Origin: an uncultured Spirochaetaceae bacterium
Lineage (GTDB): Bacteria; Spirochaetota; Spirochaetia; Treponematales; UBA12059
Length of the DNA stretch: 8,766 nucleotides
Assembly: GCA_938004315.1 (NCBI GenBank)
Contig: CALKWG010000242.1
Span: 1-8,766 of the forward strand
Direction: 5' to 3'
The notes beneath the pieces were generated by a model. It was not told the DNA's origin, did no database searches, and saw only the letters and a program-made list of their open reading frames with translations. Below, in pieces: positions 1-6,518 of this stretch (its first letter is position 1; each line of letters opens with the position of its first letter). The position numbers and the translations under genes are program-made.

Positions 1-443
1 TCCTTGGCCACCGCGTCGATGGTCACCTTGCCCTTGGACGAATCGGGGCAGTCGATCACCTTGGGGTTGACGCTGGTACGCACGGCCTCGAGCACGTCGC
101 GGCCGGCCAGGTCGATGGCGGCGGCGCGCTGGAAGGGCAAGGGGATGGCCGCCTTGTTCGCCGCGACCAGGGCCTGGCTCACGCGCGCCACGTTGCCGCC
201 GGCCAGGAAGTGTGTCTCCAGCATGTCGGAGGCCACGTCGATGCCCGCCTTGGTGAGCATGATGCGCGCGTCCACGATGACCGAGGGCTTCACGTGCCTG
301 AGCCACATGCCGATGAGCCTGCCCATGCCCACGGGAGCCCCGGACAGGAGCGAGCGGAACCAGAGGCCGAAGAATTTGAGGAACAGGAACAGGAGGCCGA
401 GGGCGACGAGGCCTACGGCTGCGTAGAACGCGATATACAACAT
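1..443 (-). CDS. floA: Flotillin-like membrane scaffold protein FloA, N-terminal part (runs off the window)
   Basis: Only the first 147 codons are present; the frame is open to base 1. FloA (YqfA/UPF0365 family, usually about 330 residues) is a bacterial flotillin that oligomerises in membrane microdomains and is thought to organise membrane proteins and fluidity. The sequence shows a hydrophobic N-terminal segment (about residues 3-29), then a conserved SPFH-region start. I recognise [11 protein letters not shown] (residues 76-86) and [14 protein letters not shown] (108-121), followed by SVNPKVI, which closely match Bacillus FloA from memory. The start is the ATG at 443, preceded by GGAGGA with good spacing. 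It lies downstream of an NfeD-family protease gene on the same strand, the classic nfeD-floA arrangement, so the two proteins probably act together. No AT-rich consensus promoter stands out in the 129-bp gap, so cotranscription with nfeD is likely. The family call is firm; the C-terminal EA-repeat coiled coil cannot be seen. Confidence 0.93.
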   Translation of the reverse strand, partial: MLYIAFYAAVGLVALGLLFLFLKFFGLWFRSLLSGAPVGMGRLIGMWLRHVKPSVIVDARIMLTKAGIDVASDMLETHFLAGGNVARVSQALVAANKAAIPLPFQRAAAIDLAGRDVLEAVRTSVNPKVIDCPDSSKGKVTIDAVAK

Positions 444-474
444 GGCTTCCTCCATTAACGCTTTATAATCTCAA

Positions 475-546
475 GGCCGGGCCGAGGGCCTGGCCGTTTT
501 ACGACGAATGCCCCGGCGGGACGGAGGGGCCGGGAAGCCCGTCCCC
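475..546 (-). other. Two GC-rich stem-loops in the nfeD-floA gap
   Basis: The 129-bp gap between the nfeD stop and the floA start contains two strong inverted repeats. One pairs 475-483 with 487-495 around a 3-base loop: nine pairs on the plus strand including one G-U, and eight plus a mismatch in the nfeD-floA transcript. The other pairs 526-534 with 538-546 around AAG, with one mismatch. Neither is followed by a T-run in the direction of nfeD-floA transcription, so neither looks like an intrinsic terminator there. They may be mRNA processing or stability structures between the two cistrons. On the plus strand the first is followed by GTTTT and would resemble a weak terminator for antisense transcripts. 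Function is inferred. Confidence 0.4.
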
Positions 547-572
547 CCGGGCGCCGCGGCCGACGGCGGGCC

Positions 573-2225
573 TTAAGCCCCCGGCCCCTCGACGGGCTCC
601 ACGTAGACCGAGCCGCCGCGCAGGGCGGCCACGCGGAGGCGCGAGCCGGTCTCGACGAAGCGGCCCTCGGCCTCGACGACCGTCGAGCGGGAGCCGAAGC
701 GGGCCCGGCCGACCGGCCGCAGGGTGGTCTCCGCCACGCCCTCCTCGCCGACGGCCGGCCAATAGGGCTCGTCGGCCTTTGCTCCGATCGACGCGGCGCC
801 CTCGGTCCCGGCGAGCGACGTGGACTCGGCGCCGCCGCTTCGCTTGAGGCGTCTCGGCGAGGGCGGGAGCCCCGGGTCGCCCGCTTCGGGGGCCGGCGCG
901 CCGGAGGCGGTGCCGGTTATCGCCGTGTTCAGGGCCAGGCGGCTGAAGAGCCTGAGCCTGGGGCTGAGCACGATGAGCGCCCCGATGCCTATGATGCCTA
1001 GGAGCACGCCCGAGCCCACCGTGGCCGCGTTCCTGGCGAAGATATCCCACTGGTACTCGCCCTGGGGCAGCACGAAATCCTGCATGGACAGGACGAGGGC
1101 GCCCGCTATCAGGGCGAGGCCCGAGATGCCCGCCACGCCGAAGCCGGGCAGCACGAAGATCTCCACGACGAGGAGCCCCATGCCGACCAGGAAGAGCACC
1201 AGCTCGAGCGAGCCGACGGTACCCATGAGCATGCTCGAGCCGAAGAGCAGGACGAAGGCGACGATGGCAACGGTGCCCGGGATGCCGAATCCGGGCGAGT
1301 TAATTTCTATAAACAAGGCGACCAGGCCGATGAGTATGAGTATAGACTGGACGGCCGCGGAGCTTAAAAAGACCACGACGTCGTCGGCCAGGCTGGGCTC
1401 CAGGGCCAGCCACTTCGCTCCCTCGCCGGCCAAGGCGACGGCCAGCCCGTCCAGGCCCCCGACCGTGCCGCTCGAGAGGCCGTAGCGCTCCGCCTCGCCG
1501 GCGGTCAGCGAGAGGAGCTTGCCCTTGGCCGAGAGCGTCCGCCCGAGCTCGGCGGCCGCGCCGCGCTCGCGCTTCAAGGCGGCGGCCTCCTCGGCGGTCA
1601 GCGCCAGGGGCTTACCGTCCAGGATGAGCTCCACGAGCTCGACGTCCGCGTCGACCATGGCCAAGGCTATGCCCGGCGGATAGCCGTTCTTCTCGGCGAG
1701 GGCGGCCATCTGGGCGCGGACGGCGCTTACCGTCTTCTCGCCGGCGCCCTCCATGCCGCCCTCGGGCGTGGCCACCACGGGGGCGGCCGCGCCGATCGAG
1801 GTACCCGGGGCCATGTAGATGGCCTTGGCCGACATGGCGATGAGCGCCCCGGCCGACCAGCTCACGCCCAGGCTGCCCTCCCCGCCGCCGACGAAGGCGA
1901 CCGTACGCGCGTCGCGTACCGCGCCGACCGCCGCCGCGATGCGCAGGGCGGAATCGACCCGGCCGCCGAAGGTATCGATGGTGAAGACCAGGGTCTCGGC
2001 GCCCGCGGCGAGGACGCTCTTGATGCGGCGCTGTACGAAGACCGCGGTGGACGGCTCGATGTCGCCCTGTATGGGTATGACGTACACCGCGGCGTCTGAG
2101 GGGACGGCCTCGCCGCCGCGCGCCGCCTGCGCGGCCGCGGGCGAGGCGGCTACGGCGGCCGCGAATAATAACGAGCTTAGGACAAGCGCGGAGCTCTTCG
2201 GCCCGCGGCGAATGGCTTGCTTCAT
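573..2225 (-). CDS. nfeD: NfeD-family membrane-bound serine protease (ClpP-class domain, membrane domain, C-terminal OB fold)
   Basis: This 550-residue protein has the full long-form NfeD layout. An N-terminal signal sequence (about residues 1-34, ending AAAQA) is followed by a ClpP/SppA-like serine protease domain (about 45-270). I place the nucleophile at Ser124 in SWSAGA, followed by APGTSIGAAAPV (139-150), and the catalytic lysine at Lys164 in GEKTV, by recalled alignment with the archaeal 1510-N protease. Four or five membrane segments span about 284-421 with NSPGFGIPG and LPGFGVAG motifs. A low-complexity linker (about 437-488) leads to a C-terminal OB-fold domain (about 491-546). Such proteases cleave hydrophobic segments of membrane proteins, and the archaeal homologue cuts a stomatin; floA, the matching flotillin, lies directly downstream. 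No Shine-Dalgarno is visible before the ATG at 2225. A promoter-like motif ends only six bases upstream, suggesting a leaderless transcript. The next in-frame Met is at residue 131, so the start is well fixed. The roughly 50-residue linker is longer than I recall as usual. Confidence 0.93.
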   Translation of the reverse strand: MKQAIRRGPKSSALVLSSLLFAAAVAASPAAAQAARGGEAVPSDAAVYVIPIQGDIEPSTAVFVQRRIKSVLAAGAETLVFTIDTFGGRVDSALRIAAAVGAVRDARTVAFVGGGEGSLGVSWSAGALIAMSAKAIYMAPGTSIGAAAPVVATPEGGMEGAGEKTVSAVRAQMAALAEKNGYPPGIALAMVDADVELVELILDGKPLALTAEEAAALKRERGAAAELGRTLSAKGKLLSLTAGEAERYGLSSGTVGGLDGLAVALAGEGAKWLALEPSLADDVVVFLSSAAVQSILILIGLVALFIEINSPGFGIPGTVAIVAFVLLFGSSMLMGTVGSLELVLFLVGMGLLVVEIFVLPGFGVAGISGLALIAGALVLSMQDFVLPQGEYQWDIFARNAATVGSGVLLGIIGIGALIVLSPRLRLFSRLALNTAITGTASGAPAPEAGDPGLPPSPRRLKRSGGAESTSLAGTEGAASIGAKADEPYWPAVGEEGVAETTLRPVGRARFGSRSTVVEAEGRFVETGSRLRVAALRGGSVYVEPVEGPGA

Positions 2226-2231
2226 ACTACT

Positions 2232-2260
2232 AGGATACGACGAAGCGGGGCGGAAGTAAA
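2232..2260 (-). promoter_or_regulatory. Putative sigma-70-type promoter of nfeD, giving a leaderless mRNA
   Basis: On the minus strand TTTACT (2260-2255) and TATCCT (2237-2232) are separated by exactly 17 bases; each matches four of six consensus positions. Only AGTAGT lies between the -10 element and the nfeD ATG at 2225, so the expected start of transcription falls on or next to the A of ATG. No purine-rich ribosome-binding site is present. The element lies within the 68-bp gap after the acetyltransferase gene, so nfeD-floA could be a separate transcription unit. This is motif reading only. Confidence 0.5.
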
Positions 2261-2293
2261 GAGAAAACGACGCTCGGGCCTAAGTCGCCGCGG

Positions 2294-3175
2294 CTACCAG
2301 CTACGCTTCCAATACTCGAGCGCGCAAGCTCGCTTGAAGCCCAGGTCGCGATAGAACGCCTGGTCGCCGCCGATGCAGTAGCGCGCGCCGCGGGCCGCGG
2401 TCTTCCTCATACCCTCGACCAAGGCGGCGCGCGCCAGGCCTAGGCGGCGGTAGGCCGGATCGGTGGCTAGGGGCTCCAGGTAGCCGAAGGGGTTCCGGCC
2501 GTCCATCCACATGCCGGCGAAGCAGGCCCATTCGCCGTTCGGCGCGACGACGACCGTGGCCAGCCCGGGGTCGAAACGCGGCCCGCTCTGCATGAGGAGG
2601 CGGCAGTCGTAGTCCTCGTCGGGCTCGTCGCCGTGGTCGAAGCCGCGCCAGAGGACTCGGTTCATCTTGACCGGATCGGGGTCCTCGGCCAGGGCCGCCA
2701 GCCTAAAACCCTCCGGCAGAGGCGCGTCGGGGAAGCCGGCGGCGTAATCGAAGGTCATGACGCGTTGCTCGCCCGCGCGCTCGTAGCCGCGCGCGGCCAG
2801 GGCCTCGCGAAGATCCTCTTCATAGTCGTAGACCACCGCGCAGAGCTTCCGCCGGCCATCCTCGACTTCGAACAGCTCCCGTTCGGCCCAGTTCAGGAGC
2901 TCGGGCTTCAAGTAGGCATAGCCGGCGGCCGTCGCGAAGAAGGCTTCGCCAAGGCCCATCTCGTAGAACGCGACGCCTACGAGCTCGCCCTCGTCCTCCC
3001 AGAGCCCGAAACGGTGGGTCAGCTTGTGCTCGAAGGCCGGGTGCGTATGCGCGTACTCCCACCAGGGCTGCGGGACGTTACCGCCGAGCTCGCCGTCGAC
3101 GTGGCTATCGCGCAGGAGCTTGGAGACGCGTTCGAAATCCGAAAGCAGCTTGTACCGTCGCGTCGTGATGGCCAT
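2294..3175 (-). CDS. GNAT-family N-acetyltransferase with two GNAT-like domains
   Basis: This 293-residue protein is probably a cytoplasmic acetyl-CoA-dependent N-acetyltransferase; the acceptor is unknown. The C-terminal half carries the GNAT core. LEPLATDPAYRRLGLARA (233-250) contains the acetyl-CoA pyrophosphate-binding motif Arg-x-x-Gly-x-Ala (R243, G246, A248). It is followed by a helix and by QAFYRDLGFKRA near the C terminus, the usual late beta-strand region in which Tyr often serves as general acid. The N-terminal half (about 1-145) looks like a degenerate GNAT domain: LVGVAFYEMGLGEAFF resembles strands 2-4, and LREALAARGYERAGEQ resembles the closing helix. The start is the ATG at 3175, preceded by AAGGAGG (3186-3180). 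An upstream in-frame TTG at 3199 would put the Shine-Dalgarno inside the gene and is rejected. A perfect palindrome overlaps the ribosome-binding site. Neighbours give no clear substrate: a radical SAM gene is upstream and nfeD downstream. Confidence 0.85.
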   Translation of the reverse strand: MAITTRRYKLLSDFERVSKLLRDSHVDGELGGNVPQPWWEYAHTHPAFEHKLTHRFGLWEDEGELVGVAFYEMGLGEAFFATAAGYAYLKPELLNWAERELFEVEDGRRKLCAVVYDYEEDLREALAARGYERAGEQRVMTFDYAAGFPDAPLPEGFRLAALAEDPDPVKMNRVLWRGFDHGDEPDEDYDCRLLMQSGPRFDPGLATVVVAPNGEWACFAGMWMDGRNPFGYLEPLATDPAYRRLGLARAALVEGMRKTAARGARYCIGGDQAFYRDLGFKRACALEYWKRSW

Positions 3176-3182
3176 AGGGCCT

Positions 3183-3206
3183 CCTTGCCTTGAACTCAAG
3201 GCAAGG
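3183..3206 (-). promoter_or_regulatory. Perfect 24-bp palindrome over the acetyltransferase Shine-Dalgarno
   Basis: CCTTGCCTTGA and its exact reverse complement TCAAGGCAAGG are separated by two bases. In the acetyltransferase mRNA the 3' arm runs into the Shine-Dalgarno (AAGGAGG, 3186-3180), seven bases before the ATG at 3175. It could therefore be a protein-binding operator or an RNA hairpin hiding the ribosome-binding site. There is no T-run on either side, so it is not an intrinsic terminator. The rest of the 138-bp gap to the radical SAM gene holds an AT-rich patch with TATAGT (3250-3245, minus strand), a possible -10 element without a convincing -35, and overlapping palindromes CGAGCCGGCTCG (3285-3296) and GGCTCGAGCC (3291-3300). 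Confidence 0.6.
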
Positions 3207-3313
3207 ATACGGGGGGAGCGCCAAAGGCGCCAGGGAACGAATCGACTATAAATGAATTCGGACTCGCCTCGGCCGATGGAAGGACGAGCCGGCTCGAGCC
3301 TCTCGCCGCGCTC

Positions 3314-4438
3314 CTAGTTCAAGCCCTTGGAGCAGAGCCAGTCGCAGAAGAGGCAGATATCAGCCGTCTTGCCGGGGAAGCGTACGCCGGCTGCCTCTAG
3401 CTCGGCGCGCCTGGCGCCCAGGCCTAGCTCGTAGCAGGCCCGCGGCTGGGGGAGCCGCGCGGCCGCCTTCATGAGCGCGGCGTAGCCGTCGCGGATATGG
3501 CCCAGGATGAGCTCGGGCCGCTCGTTGGCGAAGCCGCAGCAGGGCGCTACCCCGCCGTCCGGGTGCACGTAGAGGAGCTGGCCGGGTCCCTCGCAGTAGT
3601 CGTCCTCGAACCAGGCTTGGGCCGACCAGGCGCGAGCCGAGCCGGCTTCGTCCGCACCGTAGGAGCGCGGGAAGCGCAGGACGGGGATAGAGAGCCCCGC
3701 GCCGTCGTCGGGATCGGCGGGCTTACGGCGCCGCCGCGCCTCGTCGACGATGCGCTGGGGCTCGGCGCCGCCGTAGGAGCCCGAGGCGGCGGCCGAGGCC
3801 GGCGCCGGCCCGACCACGCTCCCGACCGCCCCGTCCGACGCCGCCGCTCCGCCGGCGAACTCGAGCTCGCCGCCGAGCGACTCCGCCAGCCTGGACAGCT
3901 CGGCTACCCAGGCCCGGTCCTCGAGCGAGCCCGGTTCGGCGCCGCCCTCGCCCTCGGCCCTGACCGATAGGATCTCCACGCCGTCGCGCCGACCCGTGGC
4001 CTCGAACCAAGCCTTAAGGAAGATCTCTACCCGGCCCCGATCCTGGCCATGGAAGGCGTCGTAGCTTAAGCCCAAGACGCCGTCGAAGCCCACGTCGGCC
4101 ACGCGGCCGAGGATACGGCGTAGCTCGCCCTCGGTAGCCCACCAGTCGCCGTTGGTCATGAGCCGATCGAAGAGGAGGCCCCGATCGACGGCGGCCGCGA
4201 TAACGGCCTCTAAGAAATCCGGGCGCAGGAAGGGCTCGCCCCCCGAGAAGCCCACGCGCTCGACGGCGGGGAGCCCCGCCTCGGCGCCGGCTAGGCAGTC
4301 GTCCATGAAGGCGATGGCCTCCTCGGCCGAGAGCTCGGCGGCGCCGCGCGCGACGCGGCAGTGCGCGCAGGCCAGGTTGCAGCGCCCCGTCGGCGCGAAG
4401 ATCAGCTCGCTCGGCTTAAAGCCCGGTCCCGCGCTCAT
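3314..4438 (-). CDS. Radical SAM protein with C-terminal SPASM-like cysteine region, substrate unknown
   Basis: This 374-residue protein is a radical S-adenosylmethionine enzyme. The N-terminal CxxxCxxC motif is C20, C24 and C27 (CNLACAHC), which holds the SAM-binding 4Fe-4S cluster. It is followed by SGGEP (65-69), the SAM amino-group contact, and by TNGDWW and LSYDAFH strand motifs of the partial TIM barrel. The C-terminal part has further cysteines, C282, C300, C301, C335, C362, C365 and C369, including CLFCDWLC. They resemble the auxiliary-cluster cysteines of SPASM/twitch proteins, though the spacing is not one I can assign to a named family. Between about 195 and 250 there is an Ala/Gly/Ser-rich low-complexity insert followed by a basic run RRRRK. 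The start ATG at 4438 has AAGGAG five bases upstream. No precursor-peptide gene is clear nearby, so a role in peptide modification, as for many SPASM enzymes, is only a possibility. The gene lies 107 bp after the amylase. Confidence 0.82.
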   Translation of the reverse strand: MSAGPGFKPSELIFAPTGRCNLACAHCRVARGAAELSAEEAIAFMDDCLAGAEAGLPAVERVGFSGGEPFLRPDFLEAVIAAAVDRGLLFDRLMTNGDWWATEGELRRILGRVADVGFDGVLGLSYDAFHGQDRGRVEIFLKAWFEATGRRDGVEILSVRAEGEGGAEPGSLEDRAWVAELSRLAESLGGELEFAGGAAASDGAVGSVVGPAPASAAASGSYGGAEPQRIVDEARRRRKPADPDDGAGLSIPVLRFPRSYGADEAGSARAWSAQAWFEDDYCEGPGQLLYVHPDGGVAPCCGFANERPELILGHIRDGYAALMKAAARLPQPRACYELGLGARRAELEAAGVRFPGKTADICLFCDWLCSKGLN

Positions 4439-4455
4439 GCATACTCCTTATAGAC

Positions 4456-4473
4456 GCCCGCGAGGGCGCGGGC
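4456..4473 (-). other. Stem-loop just upstream of the radical SAM ribosome-binding site
   Basis: GCCCGCG (4456-4462) and CGCGGGC (4467-4473) form a perfect 7-bp stem with a 4-base loop. In the amylase-to-radical-SAM transcript this hairpin ends six bases before AAGGAG and is followed by GTCTAT rather than a T-run. It is therefore a poor terminator and may instead affect mRNA stability or translation of the downstream gene. The remainder of the 107-bp gap shows no convincing promoter. Confidence 0.35.
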
Positions 4474-4545
4474 GCGCCATAGTAGCAGGGCGCGGCGGCG
4501 CTTGTCGCCATCTTCGCCACTCGCTTCCCTAGGCGAAAATCGAAG

Positions 4546-6420
4546 CTAGCCCCGTATCTCCACGAAGGCCGCGGCCCCGCCGGCTAGCTCGCCGGCGAGC
4601 GCCCGGCCAGAGAGGAGGTCAAAAGCCTGGTCAGTCGGCGCCAGGCCCAGGGCCGCGCGCCAAGCCGCCTCCGGCACGGGCGCGCGGTCGCGGTTAACCA
4701 GGGCGTAGGCCGCCTTCGCAGCGGGACCGGCCTCGCCGGCAGCCTGAGCGCACTCGTCCGCGGCCGTCGCCCCGCCCATATCCGCGATCGCCCCGATCGC
4801 GACGAAGCCCGGATAGTCCTCGAGCCAGGCGGCGGCCGGCTCGCCGTCGGCTATCAGCTCGCCGCAACGCTTACGCGCCGCGACCAGGGCTCGGGTGAAG
4901 GCGGCGAACTCAAGTTCCTCCTCCGTCGGGTCCCAGATCATGCAGCGTCGGCAATCGGGGTCGTGGCCGCCTTCCATGGCGTACTCGGTACCGTAGTAGA
5001 GGCAGGGCGCGCCGGGCAGGGCGAAGAGCAAGGCTAAGGCCCGCCTAGCGGCCTCGGGGCCGCCGAGCCGCGTCGTCAGGCGGTCGGTATCGTGGGAGTC
5101 GAGCAGGTTGAACGCGGCCTTCAGAACCGGGCGCGGGTACGAGAAAGAGACGGCGCTGATGCGCCTGGCGAAGGCCTTACCGTCGGCGGCCCAGGGCTTT
5201 GCCAGCATGAAGTCCGCTATCGCCGTGCCGAAGGGGTAGTTCATCACCGCGTCGTACTGGTCGCCGCGCAGCCAGGGCAAGGCGTCGTGCCAGATCTCGC
5301 CCACGATATAAGCCTCCGGCTTGGCGGCCTTGACCCGCGCGCGGAACTCGCGCCAGAAGCCATGATCGATCTCGTTGGCCACGTCCAGGCGCCAGCCGTC
5401 GATATCGAACTCGCGTATGTAGCGCTCGGCGACGTCCAAAAGGTAGGCGCGTAGCTCCGGGTTCGCGGTGTTCAGCTTGGGCATGTGCGTGGTGAAGGCG
5501 AAGCCCTCGAAGTTCGCGTCGCGCGTGTCGCCGGTATCGCGGCCCTTAGGGAAGAGCGGGAAGCCCTTTATATGGAACCAATCGCGGTAGGGCGAAGCCT
5601 CGCCCCGCCCGAGCACGTCCAACCAGGGCTTGAAGCGCGCGCCCGAGTGGTTGAAGACCGCGTCCAGGATGACGCGTATGCCCCGTTCATGGGCGGCCTC
5701 TACGAGCTTTCGGAGCTCGTCTTCGGTACCGAAGGCCGGGTCGATTCGCAGGTAATCCTCCGTGTCGTACTTGTGCACCGTAGGAGCGGCGAAGATAGGC
5801 GTGAGGTAGATGCCGTCGCAGCCTAAGCCGGCTATGTGGTCCAGGCCCCGGATGACGCCCTTTAGGTCGCCGCCGAAGAACTCGTGGTTCGTGACCGGCC
5901 CGCGCCGCCAGGGGAGCGCGCCGGTCGGGTCGTTGCCGCGATCGCCGTTCATGAAGCGCTCGGGGAAGATTTCGTACCAGACCGCCTTCGCCGCCCAGGC
6001 GGGCGCGCGGTAGAGGTCCGCCTCGTTGATATACGGGAGGACGAAGGCGTTCCAGTAATCGCCCGCCGGCGCTGCCGCCGCCTGCGGCGCGCTGGGGATC
6101 AGGCCTTTCTCGCCGTAGTCCCATGAGGAGCCGTCGGCTGCGCGTATCCTAAAGAAGTAACGGGCGCGTTTATACGGCGGCGTCCAACGGGCCTCCCAAT
6201 AGTCGCGCACGCCGTCCGACCCGACCTTGCGCATGGGATAGGACGCGCAGCGCCACAGCCAGGCCTCGCCGCTCTTGGCCCAGTCATGCGGGTCGCCGGC
6301 CCAGAGCTCGGCCGCGGCCACGTCGGCGGCGGCGCACTGGAAGCGTATCGTCAACGAGACGCCGTCGGGCGAGTAACACTGCGCCCCGTCGGCGCGATGG
6401 AAAACAGCGGCTGCATGCAT
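4546..6420 (-). CDS. GH13 alpha-amylase-family enzyme, neopullulanase/cyclomaltodextrinase/maltogenic amylase type (GH13_20-like)
   Basis: This 624-residue enzyme hydrolyses alpha-1,4 bonds (and probably some alpha-1,6) in cyclodextrins, pullulan fragments or malto-oligosaccharides. An N-terminal CBM34-like domain (about 1-125; GDPHDW at 42-47, PYKRARYFF at 82-90) precedes the TIM barrel. WYEIFPERFMNGD (148-160) is typical of neopullulanases. Catalytic regions are DAVFNH (253-258), GWRLDVANE with nucleophile Asp346, GEIW with acid/base Glu375, and LLDSHDTDR with the transition-state stabiliser Asp444. The fifth conserved region reads MPKLN (313-317), the accepted signature of the neopullulanase subfamily. 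A C-terminal beta-sandwich domain follows (about 530-624). There is no signal peptide, so it acts in the cytoplasm on imported sugars, which fits the divergent MalE-type transporter genes. The start ATG at 6420 has AAGGGGAAG just upstream. The C-terminal domain carries an Ala-rich stretch (about 545-570) that looks like a lineage-specific loop. Exact substrate preference cannot be read from sequence. Confidence 0.93.
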   Translation of the reverse strand: MHAAAVFHRADGAQCYSPDGVSLTIRFQCAAADVAAAELWAGDPHDWAKSGEAWLWRCASYPMRKVGSDGVRDYWEARWTPPYKRARYFFRIRAADGSSWDYGEKGLIPSAPQAAAAPAGDYWNAFVLPYINEADLYRAPAWAAKAVWYEIFPERFMNGDRGNDPTGALPWRRGPVTNHEFFGGDLKGVIRGLDHIAGLGCDGIYLTPIFAAPTVHKYDTEDYLRIDPAFGTEDELRKLVEAAHERGIRVILDAVFNHSGARFKPWLDVLGRGEASPYRDWFHIKGFPLFPKGRDTGDTRDANFEGFAFTTHMPKLNTANPELRAYLLDVAERYIREFDIDGWRLDVANEIDHGFWREFRARVKAAKPEAYIVGEIWHDALPWLRGDQYDAVMNYPFGTAIADFMLAKPWAADGKAFARRISAVSFSYPRPVLKAAFNLLDSHDTDRLTTRLGGPEAARRALALLFALPGAPCLYYGTEYAMEGGHDPDCRRCMIWDPTEEELEFAAFTRALVAARKRCGELIADGEPAAAWLEDYPGFVAIGAIADMGGATAADECAQAAGEAGPAAKAAYALVNRDRAPVPEAAWRAALGLAPTDQAFDLLSGRALAGELAGGAAAFVEIRG

Positions 6421-6443
6421 GGCTTCCCCTTACAAAATTCCAC

Positions 6444-6472
6444 TTGACCTATCGCAGATTAGCACCTACTCT
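6444..6472 (+). promoter_or_regulatory. Candidate sigma-70-type promoter for the sugar-binding protein gene
   Basis: TTGACC (6444-6449, five of six consensus bases) and TACTCT (6467-6472, four of six) are separated by 17 bases. Transcription would begin near 6479, giving a leader of about 40 bases that includes the strong AAGGAGG ribosome-binding site at 6507-6513, five bases before the ATG. Confidence 0.6.
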
Positions 6473-6485
6473 ACACGTAAGTAAA
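6456..6485 (-). promoter_or_regulatory. Candidate promoter for the GH13 amylase
   Basis: On the minus strand TTTACT (6485-6480) and TAATCT (6461-6456) are 18 bases apart. They would start transcription about 28 bases before the amylase ATG, leaving room for its ribosome-binding site. The match to consensus is moderate for the -35 and poor for the -10. Support comes mainly from position in an AT-richer divergent intergenic region. Confidence 0.35.
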
Positions 6486-6493
6486 CCGTTTTA
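6482..6493. promoter_or_regulatory. Possible LacI-family operator between the divergent sugar genes
   Basis: TAAAC-CG-TTTTA is a near-perfect 12-bp palindrome with one mismatched pair and a central CG flanked by A/T, the hallmark of LacI/GalR-family operators such as those controlling maltose genes. It sits a few bases after the predicted start point of the transporter promoter and overlaps the -35 of the amylase promoter, where one bound repressor could affect both. No regulator gene is in the window, so this is inference from motif and position. Confidence 0.4.
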
Positions 6494-6518
6494 GTGGATT
6501 ACCCACAAGGAGGCTTTT

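Noticed and set aside
4..426. Plus-strand open frame at the window start
   Set aside because: It is antisense to the FloA N-terminal region, whose conserved motifs are clear on the minus strand.
820..1485. Plus-strand 221-codon open frame within nfeD
   Set aside because: Antisense shadow of a well-supported NfeD coding region; it shows no recognisable domain or ribosome-binding site.
2633..3193. Plus-strand 186-codon open frame over the acetyltransferase
   Set aside because: Antisense shadow; the minus frame has the acetyl-CoA-binding motif and a proper ribosome-binding site.
3176..3199. Extension of the acetyltransferase to an upstream in-frame TTG at 3199
   Set aside because: It would place the strong AAGGAGG site inside the coding sequence. 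The ATG at 3175 is correctly spaced from that site, and the added residues come from the palindrome.
3285..3300. Overlapping palindromes after the radical SAM stop as a terminator
   Set aside because: There is no loop in the first palindrome and no T-run follows on the minus strand. They may be chance features of GC-rich DNA.
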